From: Mucilaginibacter boryungensis
Lineage (GTDB): Bacteria > Bacteroidota > Bacteroidia > Sphingobacteriales > Sphingobacteriaceae
DNA length: 64,000 nt
NCBI RefSeq assembly: GCF_015221995.1
Contig: NZ_JADFFM010000002.1
Location: 806,001-870,000 of the forward strand
Direction of reading: 5' to 3'
Shown here: positions 52,400 to 62,415 of the stretch, one piece after another
How the letters are laid out: each line of letters begins with the position of its first letter
How positions within the stretch are numbered: the first letter of the stretch is position 1
Position numbers and translations under genes: made by a program
The notes under the pieces: generated by a model
Database searches by the model: none
Told to the model about the DNA's origin: nothing
Seen by the model: only the letters and a program-made list of their open reading frames with translations

Positions 52400-53614
52400 A
52401 TGAAATATTTATCCTTATTTTTTTTAATGAGCTATGCATTATGTTCATTTGGTCAAACCCCTGTTAATACCGAAGAGGTCGTTCGCCGGGTAGCCGATAA
52501 TATAATCAAAAACACCTCATTCCAGTTTGTAAATACAAAAACCAACCAAAAGTATGCATCCACAAAGGGGTTGGAGCCTTCAGGCGACATTCATGCCGAC
52601 AGTCGCTATAATAAATGGGCCTATGTTAATGGCGTGCTTACAACCGGGATGATGCAAATGGCCAATGTGCTGAATGATAAAAAATATGCAGATTACAGCC
52701 AGCACAATTTTAACTTCATATTTGATAACCTGCCCTATTTTGAAGCTTTGTATAAAGCTAAAACGCCAAAAGTAGAGTTTGGCCCGGTTTTCAGCATGAG
52801 TAACCTCGATGCCTGCGGCGCAATGTCGGCCGGATTAATGGATGTATATAAGATAGATAAACGCCAGGAGTTTAAAGCTTACCTTGACCGTGCAGCCAAC
52901 TATATTTTACATAAACAACTGCGCCTGGAAGATGGTACACTTTGCCGTCCAGCTCCTCGCCCGAATACCATATGGGCCGATGACCTTTACATGAGTGTGC
53001 CATTTTTGGCGCGTATGGGTAAACTAACCGGCGACAGCAAATATTTTGATGATGCCATTAAGCAGGTAGAGCAATTTAATAAATACCTGTACGATTCGAA
53101 CACCGGCTTGTACTGGCATAATTACTATAGCGATGTGGCTATGAATGGCGTTGGGCACTGGGGCAGGGCCAATGGCTGGCTGGCTGTAGCACAAACCGAA
53201 TTGCTGAATAATCTACCAGCTAATCATCCCAAACGCGCTGAACTGATCAGGCTTTTACTTCGTCAGATCGTCGGCTTTGCCCGCTACCAGGACCAAAGCG
53301 GGTTGTGGCATCAATTGCTGGATAAGCCAGACTCATACCAGGAAACTTCGGTTACCGCTATGTATACTTATGCGGTAGCCAGGGCTGTAAATGAAGGCTG
53401 GATCAATCCTAAATATATAGCCATAGCGCGCGAAGGCTGGAAAGGGCTAACCGGCAAAGTTACTGCTGATGGGCAATTGGAAGATGTTTGTATCGGTACC
53501 AATATGGACGAGGATATTAAATTTTATTATACCCGGCCTAAAGAACTGAATGATACCCATGGCCTGGGTGCATTTCTGCTGGCAGGGACCGAAATGCTTA
53601 AGGCTGAAAAATAA
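52400..53614 (+). CDS. GH105 unsaturated rhamnogalacturonyl hydrolase
   Basis: A 404-aa (alpha/alpha)6-barrel enzyme of family GH105 (YteR/YesR), which removes the unsaturated galacturonyl residue from oligosaccharides made by pectate or rhamnogalacturonan lyases. Signal peptide 1-18. The catalytic Asp is probably Asp194 in IWADDLYMSVP, the family's W-x-D-x-L-x-M segment; VGHWGRANGWLAVA is another hallmark. No polysaccharide lyase is in this window, yet its substrate needs one, so a lyase is expected elsewhere or beyond the right edge. Confidence 0.92.
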   Translation: MKYLSLFFLMSYALCSFGQTPVNTEEVVRRVADNIIKNTSFQFVNTKTNQKYASTKGLEPSGDIHADSRYNKWAYVNGVLTTGMMQMANVLNDKKYADYSQHNFNFIFDNLPYFEALYKAKTPKVEFGPVFSMSNLDACGAMSAGLMDVYKIDKRQEFKAYLDRAANYILHKQLRLEDGTLCRPAPRPNTIWADDLYMSVPFLARMGKLTGDSKYFDDAIKQVEQFNKYLYDSNTGLYWHNYYSDVAMNGVGHWGRANGWLAVAQTELLNNLPANHPKRAELIRLLLRQIVGFARYQDQSGLWHQLLDKPDSYQETSVTAMYTYAVARAVNEGWINPKYIAIAREGWKGLTGKVTADGQLEDVCIGTNMDEDIKFYYTRPKELNDTHGLGAFLLAGTEMLKAEK

Positions 53615-53645
53615 GAACTAAAGTATAATTAAAGATATATAACAA

Positions 53646-55070
53646 ATGAAAAAACCGATTTTATTTTTAACAGTATTAGTGCTGTTATCAAATTGCCTTA
53701 TGGCACAAACGCTTACCCGCGATGAGCGCATGAAGTGGTGGCGCGAAGCCCGTTTTGGGATGTTTATTCACTGGGGAGATTATGCCCAATGGGGCGGTGT
53801 TTATAAAGGGCACGAAGTTGGTCATGGCGGCGAATGGATAATGAACCGGGCAAAAATACCTGTGGCAGAATATCAGGCAGCTGCAAAAAACTTCAATCCC
53901 GTAAACTATAACCCTGATGAATGGGTGCGGATAGCCAAGCAGGCAGGTATGAAATATATCGTGATTACTGCTAAGCATCATGATGGCTTCGCGATGTTTA
54001 AAAGCAATGCCAGCAAATGGAATATTGCAGATGCTACACCATACGGTAAAGATGTTTTAAAACCATTGGCTGCGGCTTGCAAAAAGTATGGTATTAAGCT
54101 TGGGTTCTACTATTCACAGGCGCAGGATTGGAATAACCCGGGCGGTGCTGCTGCGCGTAAAGTTGCTTCAGAAGGCTGGGCAAACCCCGATTCGGCAAAA
54201 ATTGATGCTTATACTGCTGCCCACTCCGGCCATTGGGACCCTTATCAAACCAGCAAAACGATGGGAGAATATATTGATGAGGTGGCAGTACCGCAGGTAA
54301 AGGAATTGCTGACCAACTATGGTGACGTGGCGGTTTTATGGTGGGATACCCCAACCAACATGACTGACGAATATGCCAACAAATTAAACGCTTTATTGAA
54401 GTTACAACCTAATATTATTACAAATGATCGTTTAAAACGGCCTAACTTCCCCGGTGATACAAAAACGCCTGAACAAAAAATACCAAGCCTGGCTGAACTG
54501 GATGGCAAAGATTGGGAAACCTGTATGACGATGAACGGAACGTGGGGCTATAAAAGCTACGATCATAAATGGAAATCACCTGAAACATTGATCAGGAATT
54601 TAGTGGATATTGCCTCTAAAGGTGGCAATTATCTTTTAAATGTGGGGCCAAACGCCCTTGGCGAATTTCCAAAAGAAAGCGTTACGACCTTAAAGGTTAT
54701 GGGCGACTGGATGAAAACTAACAGCGAGGCCATATACGCAACTAAAGCAAGCCCGCTTAAACCATTAGCCTGGGGCCGCTGTACACGTAAAGATGATGGC
54801 GATAATACCATTCTTTACCTTACGGTCTTCAATTGGCCTACTGATGGTAAGTTAATGGTTCCAGGATTGAAAAACCATGCCGTTACTGCTAAACTATTGG
54901 ATGGAAATACATTGGTTAAAGCTACTAATGATGCAGATGGACTGCAGCTTACAGTGCCCGCTAAAGCCCCGGATGCTATTGCTTCGGTAATAAAAATTAC
55001 GTTGAAAGGTAAAGTAGAAAACCAGTTAACCGATCAAAACGGTAAAATGAAATCAGGATCGATAGATTGA
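53646..55070 (+). CDS. GH29 alpha-L-fucosidase
   Basis: A 474-aa retaining exo-fucosidase. Signal peptide 1-20 (ending LMA). The (beta/alpha)8 barrel starts at EARFGMFIHWGDYAQWGG, with His43 at the fucose site, TAKHHDGFAMFKS (His111-His112), GFYYSQ and the nucleophile Asp234 in VAVLWWDTPTN. A C-terminal beta domain closes it. It releases terminal fucose, which occurs on rhamnogalacturonans and xyloglucan. It is 31 nt after GH105. Confidence 0.92.
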   Translation: MKKPILFLTVLVLLSNCLMAQTLTRDERMKWWREARFGMFIHWGDYAQWGGVYKGHEVGHGGEWIMNRAKIPVAEYQAAAKNFNPVNYNPDEWVRIAKQAGMKYIVITAKHHDGFAMFKSNASKWNIADATPYGKDVLKPLAAACKKYGIKLGFYYSQAQDWNNPGGAAARKVASEGWANPDSAKIDAYTAAHSGHWDPYQTSKTMGEYIDEVAVPQVKELLTNYGDVAVLWWDTPTNMTDEYANKLNALLKLQPNIITNDRLKRPNFPGDTKTPEQKIPSLAELDGKDWETCMTMNGTWGYKSYDHKWKSPETLIRNLVDIASKGGNYLLNVGPNALGEFPKESVTTLKVMGDWMKTNSEAIYATKASPLKPLAWGRCTRKDDGDNTILYLTVFNWPTDGKLMVPGLKNHAVTAKLLDGNTLVKATNDADGLQLTVPAKAPDAIASVIKITLKGKVENQLTDQNGKMKSGSID

Positions 55071-55123
55071 TCGGTTAAACGAATAACGCAGCGATGGAGC
55101 ATTTACATAGCCCAATAAATTTT

Positions 55124-56689
55124 ATGAATACGCTAAAAGTTTATTTAACCACGCTGCTACTAATAGTAATAGGTAACGCTTATGGGTTAGATACGAATAT
55201 TGAAAAATATGGTGCAATTGGCGATGGAATAACCCTTAACTCTGCTGCTATTCAACAGGCTATAGATCATTGCGCACAAACCGGCGGCGGGAAAGTTATC
55301 TTTCCCGCTGGCAGGTTTGTTTCGGGAACTATCGCTCTAAAAAGCAATGTGACGCTCAGGCTGGAAAAAGGAGCCGTTTTATTGGGCAGTACCGATGTAA
55401 ACGACTATCAGAACCTGGACCCATTTACCGAGGGATTGGGTATACATGTGGGCTGGGCACTGGTAGTAGGTGTCGATCTGCAAAATATCGGGATTGAAGG
55501 TGAAGGCGTAATAGATGGGCGTGGCTCTGCGTTAAAAGCACAACAGATATTAACGGATAACCGGCCCGAAGGCCAGCGTTGGGGCAGGCGCCCTTTCTTA
55601 TTACGCCTGGTACGTTGTGAACGGGTACATATCCAGGGAGTTGCCCTAAACTATTCAGCCGCATGGACCTCTCATTATTATCATTGCAAACAGGTTACCA
55701 TTGAACATATTAAAATTGTCAGTCGCGGCGTTGCACATAATGATGGCATCGACATAGATGGTTGCCAGAATGTCCATATCAGCGATAGTGATATTGACAG
55801 TGGTGACGATGCGCTTTGCTTTAAAACTACTTCCAGCGACATGCCCTGCAGTGCTATTAACGTAAGCGGGCTAAAGTTGAAAAGCGGCCAGGGCGCTATA
55901 AAAATGGGGACAGAATCCATGGCCGCGTTTCAGGATATAAAGATCAGTAATTGCTATATTTATAATACCAACAATGGCGGGATAAAACTATTAACCGTAG
56001 ACGGGGCGTATTTGAATAATGTCGAGATTTCGGATATCACTATGGTAAATGTTAAAACACCTATCCTCATTCGCCTGGGTTCAAGATTGAGTGTCTTCAG
56101 GAAAGACCAGGATAAGCAACAGCCAACCGGAAGGCTGGAAAATGTTATTATCCGTAACATTAAAGCACAGGCGGCCGATACGGCCCAGTTGAAACCACCT
56201 ACCGGCATACTGATCACCGGGGTACCGGGATATAATATAAAGAATCTCAGATTAGAAAATATAGATATTGAACTAGCTGGCGGCGGCACCATAGCCGATT
56301 CAAAACAGGAAGTACCCGAGGCAATAGATAAATATCCTGAAGTAAAAACATTTGGGCCGTTAATACCTGCCTATGGCATTTGGGCGCGGCATGTAGAAGG
56401 CCTGCAGATAATTAATGTTCGACTTCATCTAAAAAATAATGAAGAACGACCAGCAATAATTTGCGATGATGCCAGGCAAATTACCATTACTCATTGCGCT
56501 TTTCCTCCAACAACAGGCAGCCTTGCCATTATCCAATTAAAGCATGCGGATGATGTTACAATTAATGCCAATAAAGTTGAAGGTACAGCAGGTTCATTTA
56601 TTAGCATCGATAATGCTAAAAGTAAGGTAACCTATAAAGGAAACCAAGTCGTTAAGTCGTTAAAAATGATAAATTCAGCGCTAAAATAG
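55124..56689 (+). CDS. GH28-family polygalacturonase-like protein, Sec-exported
   Basis: A 521-aa beta-helix protein of family GH28 with a Sec signal peptide (1-20, ending IGNAYG). Catalytic-region motifs are HNDGIDIDG (Asp207), SGDDALCFK (Asp228, Asp229), SGQGAIKMGTES at 254-265 where the family usually has GHG, and NGGIKL in place of RIK. The histidine is thus replaced by glutamine. Exo-acting bacterial GH28 enzymes cut galacturonic acid from pectin ends; the true linkage here is uncertain. The frame also has an ATG at 55094, but the one at 55124 starts the signal peptide. Confidence 0.88.
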   Translation: MNTLKVYLTTLLLIVIGNAYGLDTNIEKYGAIGDGITLNSAAIQQAIDHCAQTGGGKVIFPAGRFVSGTIALKSNVTLRLEKGAVLLGSTDVNDYQNLDPFTEGLGIHVGWALVVGVDLQNIGIEGEGVIDGRGSALKAQQILTDNRPEGQRWGRRPFLLRLVRCERVHIQGVALNYSAAWTSHYYHCKQVTIEHIKIVSRGVAHNDGIDIDGCQNVHISDSDIDSGDDALCFKTTSSDMPCSAINVSGLKLKSGQGAIKMGTESMAAFQDIKISNCYIYNTNNGGIKLLTVDGAYLNNVEISDITMVNVKTPILIRLGSRLSVFRKDQDKQQPTGRLENVIIRNIKAQAADTAQLKPPTGILITGVPGYNIKNLRLENIDIELAGGGTIADSKQEVPEAIDKYPEVKTFGPLIPAYGIWARHVEGLQIINVRLHLKNNEERPAIICDDARQITITHCAFPPTTGSLAIIQLKHADDVTINANKVEGTAGSFISIDNAKSKVTYKGNQVVKSLKMINSALK

Positions 56690-56825
56690 CGCCCTCATCA
56701 CTACTCAAAACAGTCGTTACATCCTCTTATATCGTGTTTTCTTTCTCGAAAAAACCGCATATTGTAAACAAAATTGGCATAATATTATGGAAAGTTGTCA
56801 ATCTTGAGGCAATTTTGATGATTTT

Positions 56826-56847
56826 TTAAATTTATATATAAATTTAA
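56826..56847. promoter_or_regulatory. 22-bp perfect AT palindrome before the sigma factor gene
   Basis: A perfect palindrome with half-site TTAAATTTATA lies 21 nt before the ATG at 56869. It could be an operator of the sigma/FecR unit, but low complexity lowers its weight. The remainder of the 56690-56868 gap shows no gene. Confidence 0.35.
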
Positions 56848-56868
56848 TTCACCAATTATTTATCTCAT

Positions 56869-57468
56869 ATGCTTACTGCCGACTGTTTAACTGAGCAAGA
56901 ACTCTTGCAACAGGTTGCCGGAGGGAATGAACTGGCTTTCCGACAGATATTTGATGCTTATCATCATCTGTTAGGGGCGCATATTTTCCGTTTAACGGAC
57001 TCTATGGAGGCGGCCGAAGAGATCGTTCAGGATGTATTTATCAAAATATGGGGTAACCGGGAAGAACTTACAGAGGTTCGTAATCTTAAGGCTTATCTTT
57101 TTATTGTTTCACGTAACCAGGCCTTAAATGCATTAAAAAAATCTTTACGCGAAAAGAAACATTATCAGAAATGGCAAACCGAGCAACAGGTTAAAGAATC
57201 CATGGATAACCCGGAACCGCTTTTTAACGATCAGTATCGCTTACTTGATCTGGCTATTAATCAATTACCCCCTCAACAACAGAAAGTTTATTTATTGAGC
57301 CGGCATGAAAGGCTTAAATATGCCGAGATTGCAATGAAAATGAATATTTCGCGCGAAACAGTTAAAAAATATCTGCAATTAGCTGTCGGTTCTATTAGTT
57401 CCTACCTCCGGGAAAACACCTATCTATTAGTTCTGCTTTCTATTTTATCTGGATTTATAAATAATTAA
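56869..57468 (+). CDS. ECF sigma factor of the polysaccharide locus
   Basis: A 199-aa FecI-like sigma factor. Region 2 includes GNELAFRQIFDAYHHLLGAHIF and FIKIWGNREEL, region 4 the helix-turn-helix LKYAEIAMKMNISRETVKKYL. The C-terminus is a hydrophobic stretch, YLLVLLSILSGFI, common in Bacteroidota sigma factors of this group. It precedes FecR and an STN-type SusC, the standard trans-envelope signalling set: receptor senses glycan, FecR releases the sigma factor, and susCD is transcribed. Confidence 0.94.
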   Translation: MLTADCLTEQELLQQVAGGNELAFRQIFDAYHHLLGAHIFRLTDSMEAAEEIVQDVFIKIWGNREELTEVRNLKAYLFIVSRNQALNALKKSLREKKHYQKWQTEQQVKESMDNPEPLFNDQYRLLDLAINQLPPQQQKVYLLSRHERLKYAEIAMKMNISRETVKKYLQLAVGSISSYLRENTYLLVLLSILSGFINN

Positions 57469-57554
57469 TGGTTTTAATACCCCCTTTTATGCGGGTAACA
57501 TTGTCTGATAGATATAGACCAATGTGCTATATGAATTTATAGCTTAAAATCAAT

Positions 57555-58760
57555 ATGGATAATGCCGATTTCAGGGTAACCTATTTGTTAAAACTGTATC
57601 TCCGGAAACAAGCCTCGCATGAAGAAATTGCCGAGCTGCTTGATCTATTGGAGTTATCTTCAGTAGAAGAAATCTCTGGCGTTTTAGAAGAGTATTGGGA
57701 GCAGTTGGACATATCGGCATCATTTTTTGAAACACCTAAAAGCGAAGAAATATACAAACGCATTATCCAACAGAAAAATAAACCGGCGGGTTTTAAGCCG
57801 GGTTTTTTAATGGCTTGGTTTAGTATTGCAGCCAGCATTTTATTTATAGCGGGTGGAGCATATTATTTAGTATCGCGTCATGCCCCGGTAGCAACTGCTG
57901 TACAGGCTAAAGTTGTATTGGCACATGATGCCCTGCCCGGTAGCGAGAAGGCGATATTAACCCTGGGCAATGGCGAAACTATCGATCTTGATTCGGCCAG
58001 TAAAGGTATGGTTACGCTTCGCGGCAATATACAAATTGTAAAAAAAGACGACGGACAGATAAATTATCAACCGGCTAATACGGCATTACAGAAACAAAAA
58101 ATAGAAATTAATACAGTGACCACCCCCCGTGGCGGCACTTATCATATTGTTTTACCAGATGGTAGCAATGTTTGGCTAAATGCTGCCTCACAGATCAAAT
58201 TCCCGACAGCATTTATAGGCCCGCAGCGCCGGATAGAGCTTAATGGGGAGGCTTATTTCGAAGTGGCAAAAAATCCGGCTATGCCTTTTATTGTAAAAGT
58301 TAATGCTGAAGAAGTAAAGGTTTTAGGTACTCATTTTAATATTATGGCCTATGATGATGAGCAATCGCTCCGAACTACTTTGCTTGAAGGGGCCGTTATG
58401 CTTACTACCAGGAACATAAGCTATACACTCCATCCTGGAAATCAGGCTGTTTTGGCTAAGGATGGAAATTTGAAAATGATTGAAAATGCCGATATCGGTG
58501 CATCCATAGCGTGGAAGGAAGGCCTCTTTCAGTTTAAAGACGAAAACATTGCAAATATATTGCGGCAGGCTGCACGCTGGTACAATCTGGATGTATCTTA
58601 TCAGGGTAAGGTGCCGCTAAAACAGTTCACGGGTAAAATATCACGCAATATTAAGTTAAGCGAAATGCTGAGCATGTTTAAATATGCGGGGATTAACTTT
58701 GATATAGAAGGCAATCATATTACCGTACTTGAACCGGATAACCATAAAAATAATTACTAA
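57555..58760 (+). CDS. FecR-family anti-sigma regulator
   Basis: A 401-aa inner-membrane protein. Residues 1-80 form the cytosolic sigma-binding part, one helix lies at about 86-106 (WFSIAASILFIAGGAYYLV), the FecR domain at about 190-290 (TVTTPRGGTYHIVLPDGSNVWLNAAS in pieces; LNGEAYFEVAKNPAMPF), and a DUF4974 C-terminal domain at about 325-400, which contacts the receptor's STN domain. It is the usual partner of the sigma factor upstream and of the SusC downstream. Confidence 0.95.
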   Translation: MDNADFRVTYLLKLYLRKQASHEEIAELLDLLELSSVEEISGVLEEYWEQLDISASFFETPKSEEIYKRIIQQKNKPAGFKPGFLMAWFSIAASILFIAGGAYYLVSRHAPVATAVQAKVVLAHDALPGSEKAILTLGNGETIDLDSASKGMVTLRGNIQIVKKDDGQINYQPANTALQKQKIEINTVTTPRGGTYHIVLPDGSNVWLNAASQIKFPTAFIGPQRRIELNGEAYFEVAKNPAMPFIVKVNAEEVKVLGTHFNIMAYDDEQSLRTTLLEGAVMLTTRNISYTLHPGNQAVLAKDGNLKMIENADIGASIAWKEGLFQFKDENIANILRQAARWYNLDVSYQGKVPLKQFTGKISRNIKLSEMLSMFKYAGINFDIEGNHITVLEPDNHKNNY

Positions 58761-58812
58761 ACCAAAACCAATACAAAAGTCATATACCATTAACCACTTA
58801 AATCTAATTAAA

Positions 58813-58926
58813 ATGAAAAGACAATTACGACAGAGAAGTTAGGCACACAAGTGGTATCCTTTGGATAGATGAGCTGAAAACCATCTATAGGTAAAAAAAC
58901 CGGGAAGTGTTCGAGCACCACCCGGT
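58813..58926 (+). promoter_or_regulatory. Structured leader before susC: 9-codon ORF and two hairpins
   Basis: The 232-nt gap between fecR and susC contains a tiny ORF, MKRQLRQRS (58813-58842), then a hairpin ATAGATG/CATCTAT (58865-58888), then a GC-rich one: ACCGGG (58899-58904) with CCCGGT (58921-58926), and inner GTG/CAC. The second hairpin has no T run. The start of susC lies 66 nt further on. It looks like a leader that may attenuate susCD expression or bind a small RNA. Confidence 0.5.
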
Positions 58927-58992
58927 AAGTGCCAGGGTTACCTAATTATTCCAGTGACAGAACGCTAACGTTAAACCTAACTAAACAAAAGT

Positions 58993-61900
58993 ATGAATTT
59001 TAATACTAAGGCCATACCCAAGGCGTTGCTTTGGGTGCGACAAGTTTCGCTGGCCATAAAGTTAACCGCCATAGTTTTATTGGCGGCCTTTACGCAATTA
59101 AGCGCAAAAAGCTATAGTCAAAATGTAACCATCCATGCGAAACATTTATCTGTAGTTACATTTATTAACATCATTGAAAAGCAAACCCCGTATCATTTTT
59201 TATTTGACAAAGCTGATTTGCCTGCAGGCAACGACTTTGATATTGATGTAACCAATGCTACGGTTGATGAAACCTTAAAACAATTTTTTAAGAACCAGCC
59301 GGTTACTTATAAAATTTTTCAACAGAACATTGTGTTGAAAAAAGCAGAAAGTTTGCCAGCCAAAAATAAAGTAATAATCCAGCCTGTTAAGGGCGTTGTT
59401 ACTGACAGTAAGGGTGCTACCCTGCCCGGCGTAAGTATCAAGGTAAAAGGAACGATCATTGGTGTAGTAACTGACATTGAGGGTAAATATACTATTAACG
59501 TTCCGGACGCTAACGCTATACTGGTATTCACTTACGTTGGTTTTGATTCAAAAGAAGAAGTTGTAGGCACCCGCACACAAATAAATGTTACGCTGACGGA
59601 TAACGTTAGCAGCTTGAACGAAGTGGTAGTAACCGGTTATGGGGGTACTACTAAAAAAAGGGACCTTACCGGGGCCATTACCACAGTAAATGCCGCTCAG
59701 ATAGCTGAACGCCAGCCGATTAACCTTTATGACGCTCTACAAGGCCAGGCAGCCGGCGTACTGATAATGAATGATAGCGGTGAACCGGGTGCCGAAGGAA
59801 CCATCCAGATCCGCGGTGCTTCAACTTTTTCTACAACAGGTGGTAATACCCCATTATTTGTAATTGACGGTGTAATTTCTACCGATGCGGCAGCTATTAA
59901 TCCCAATGATATTGAAACGGTGGAGATACTGAAAGATGCGGCTTCATCGTCTATTTATGGTGCCCGTGCTGCAAACGGGGTGATCCTGATCACCACCAAG
60001 CGGGGTAAAGAAGGTAAACCAAAACTTGATGTGCAAATGGCCCATGTTTTTGGAAAGATATCACATACTATTTCCCAGGCAAATTCGGCCGATCTTCGTC
60101 TGTGGCGTAAAATACAAAACCCCACCAGTAGTGGTGCAGGGGCGTCAACAGATTCGCTGAACCCGGCATATAATTCTGATAATTATTTGGAAGATATGCT
60201 GTTGGGCAATGTAGCACAAAAGAACGACGTGAAATTTAGTGTTAGCGGTGGCCAAAAAGGGTTAACATATTATGGCAGCCTTAACTACCTGGATGATAGG
60301 GGTATTGCGCTAAATACCAGTGCGAAAAGAGGTCAGTCCAGAATCAATGTTGATTTTCAGGCAACACCCAAATTAAAGTACTCGACCAGCCTGACAACTC
60401 AATGGAACAAAAGCCAGAACTGGAGCACGGGAGGATCGCTGACGCCAGTATTTGACCGGCCTAATAACCTCCGGATATACTTGCCTGACGGCTCGCTAAC
60501 CAGTTATACATCCTCGAAGCGCAACCCGATAGCGAATGTGTTGCTGGAGAAAAATGAAACCCAATCCTACCGGGGCCAGTTCAATAATATATTGGATTAT
60601 TACATCCTCCCAAGTTTAAAAATTACCGGTATAGGCAATGCGCAATTAGACAATTCGCAAAATATCTATTTCCAACCTCAGTTCCTGGATGACAATGGTA
60701 ACGAGAACCGTGGAAAAAACGAACTGGACAAAACTATTAACTGGCAATTGCAGGCTTTCCTTAATTACAATAAAACTTTTGGTAAAAATCATAATATCAC
60801 CGGTTTATTTGGCTGGAGTGCAGAGCGCAGCCGGTATGATGATTTTTATGATGAAGGCATACCAGCTTCGTTTATCAGTGAAAAGATATATGTTTTTAAC
60901 GGCAGTAATATTGATATTACCAAAAGCTTTACAACCGCAAATGCCCATTCTACCCAATCTATTTTTGGCAGGGTAGGTTATAGCTATAAAGGTACTTATA
61001 TCTTTTCTGGTACTTATCGCCGCGATGGTTCTTCGCGATTTGGGCCTGAAAGCAAGTGGGGCAACTTTTTCTCAGGCTCAGTGGCATGGCGTTTTACAGA
61101 CGAGCCGTTCCTTAAGTTCACCAAGTCGTTTTTAGATGATGGAAAACTCAGAGCCAGTATTGGCCAGCAAGGTAACGATGGTATAGGTAACTATGAATCG
61201 GCTTCACTGATCAATTTCGACCAATCCTACAATTTAATTGGCGGTGGAACTACTGCTACAAAATTAGGTAACAGTGAAATACAGTGGGAAAATACAGTGC
61301 AGCAGGACTATGGACTTGAATTATCGTTTTTAAAAGGACGGTTGGGTTTTACTGCCGACTATTATGTTAAAGCGACTAATCACTTATTAGCCGACCGCCA
61401 GATACCCAAAGAAACCGGGTTCAGCACGGTTCGGGTTAATGTGGGCGATATTCAAAACAAAGGGATGGAATTGTCGGTGAACGGATCGCCGGTTGTTACC
61501 AGGAACTTTAAATGGAACGTAATAGGTAATATCTCCTTCCAAAGAGGAGTGGTTAAGTCTTTGTTTAACCATCAGTCATTTGTTACCTCTGATAATCGCC
61601 ACTTAATACAGGAGGGCGGCAGACTTGGCGATTTTTACGGCTGGAAACAACTGGGAATTTATCGCTGGGACGCCTCTAACGCATATAGTGATAATTGGAC
61701 CCGCCTGGAGCCGGTGAATGTCTCGGCAGATGGCAAAACAGCCCAATACTACACTTTGAATGGCGTAAAGTACACAGGCACCATTCATAACCTGTACGGA
61801 CCGGCCGGAAAACTGGTAGGCGGCGATACAGAGTGGCAAAATGCCAACCGGGATAGTCTGATAGACGATGGGGACCGTCAGATAATAGGGAATGCTACTC

Positions 61901-62403
61901 CCAAGTATTTTCTGGGATTAGGCAATACATTTACTTATAAAAGCATTTCGTTTTCGTTTAATATAAACGCCACCGTTGGCGGGCAGGTATATAATGCTTT
62001 TTCAGAAAACCTATCCACCTTCGGCTCATCCAATGGTACCGCATTTCCTTTAGCCATTTATACAGCATGGAGGAAACAGGGTGACATTGCATTATATCCA
62101 TATTTCCCATATAAAGATACCCATGGTGACCAGAAGAAAGGGAATAACAGCTTTTACCTGGAGGATGCCACTTTCATCAGACTGGCCAGCATGCGTATCA
62201 ATTGGAGTGTACCGCTCAAAACAATCAGCAAAATTGGCTTCAAAGGGCTGAACGCCTATGTGTACGGTATCAACCTGCTCACATTTACAGATTATACCGG
62301 GTTTGATCCTGAATTTTCTTCGGATGTATTATCGCCGGGGGTTGATGGCGGGCGTTATCCAAAACGACGCGAGTTTGGCTTAGGTTTAAATATTACATTA
62401 TAA
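58993..62403 (+). CDS. SusC/RagA-family TonB-linked outer-membrane protein with STN domain
   Basis: A 1136-aa glycan importer. A long signal region (about 1-45, ending AKSYSQ), an STN signalling domain (about 48-115: VVTFINIIEKQTPYHFLF), a carboxypeptidase-like domain (about 130-205: VKGVVTDSKGATLPGVSIKV), the SusC plug start LNEVVVTGYG, and the barrel ending FGLGLNITL. STN means it also signals to FecR and the sigma factor. SusD follows after 12 nt. The substrate is inferred as a pectin fragment from neighbouring enzymes. Confidence 0.96.
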   Translation: MNFNTKAIPKALLWVRQVSLAIKLTAIVLLAAFTQLSAKSYSQNVTIHAKHLSVVTFINIIEKQTPYHFLFDKADLPAGNDFDIDVTNATVDETLKQFFKNQPVTYKIFQQNIVLKKAESLPAKNKVIIQPVKGVVTDSKGATLPGVSIKVKGTIIGVVTDIEGKYTINVPDANAILVFTYVGFDSKEEVVGTRTQINVTLTDNVSSLNEVVVTGYGGTTKKRDLTGAITTVNAAQIAERQPINLYDALQGQAAGVLIMNDSGEPGAEGTIQIRGASTFSTTGGNTPLFVIDGVISTDAAAINPNDIETVEILKDAASSSIYGARAANGVILITTKRGKEGKPKLDVQMAHVFGKISHTISQANSADLRLWRKIQNPTSSGAGASTDSLNPAYNSDNYLEDMLLGNVAQKNDVKFSVSGGQKGLTYYGSLNYLDDRGIALNTSAKRGQSRINVDFQATPKLKYSTSLTTQWNKSQNWSTGGSLTPVFDRPNNLRIYLPDGSLTSYTSSKRNPIANVLLEKNETQSYRGQFNNILDYYILPSLKITGIGNAQLDNSQNIYFQPQFLDDNGNENRGKNELDKTINWQLQAFLNYNKTFGKNHNITGLFGWSAERSRYDDFYDEGIPASFISEKIYVFNGSNIDITKSFTTANAHSTQSIFGRVGYSYKGTYIFSGTYRRDGSSRFGPESKWGNFFSGSVAWRFTDEPFLKFTKSFLDDGKLRASIGQQGNDGIGNYESASLINFDQSYNLIGGGTTATKLGNSEIQWENTVQQDYGLELSFLKGRLGFTADYYVKATNHLLADRQIPKETGFSTVRVNVGDIQNKGMELSVNGSPVVTRNFKWNVIGNISFQRGVVKSLFNHQSFVTSDNRHLIQEGGRLGDFYGWKQLGIYRWDASNAYSDNWTRLEPVNVSADGKTAQYYTLNGVKYTGTIHNLYGPAGKLVGGDTEWQNANRDSLIDDGDRQIIGNATPKYFLGLGNTFTYKSISFSFNINATVGGQVYNAFSENLSTFGSSNGTAFPLAIYTAWRKQGDIALYPYFPYKDTHGDQKKGNNSFYLEDATFIRLASMRINWSVPLKTISKIGFKGLNAYVYGINLLTFTDYTGFDPEFSSDVLSPGVDGGRYPKRREFGLGLNITL

Positions 62404-62415
62404 ATGCTATAAATA

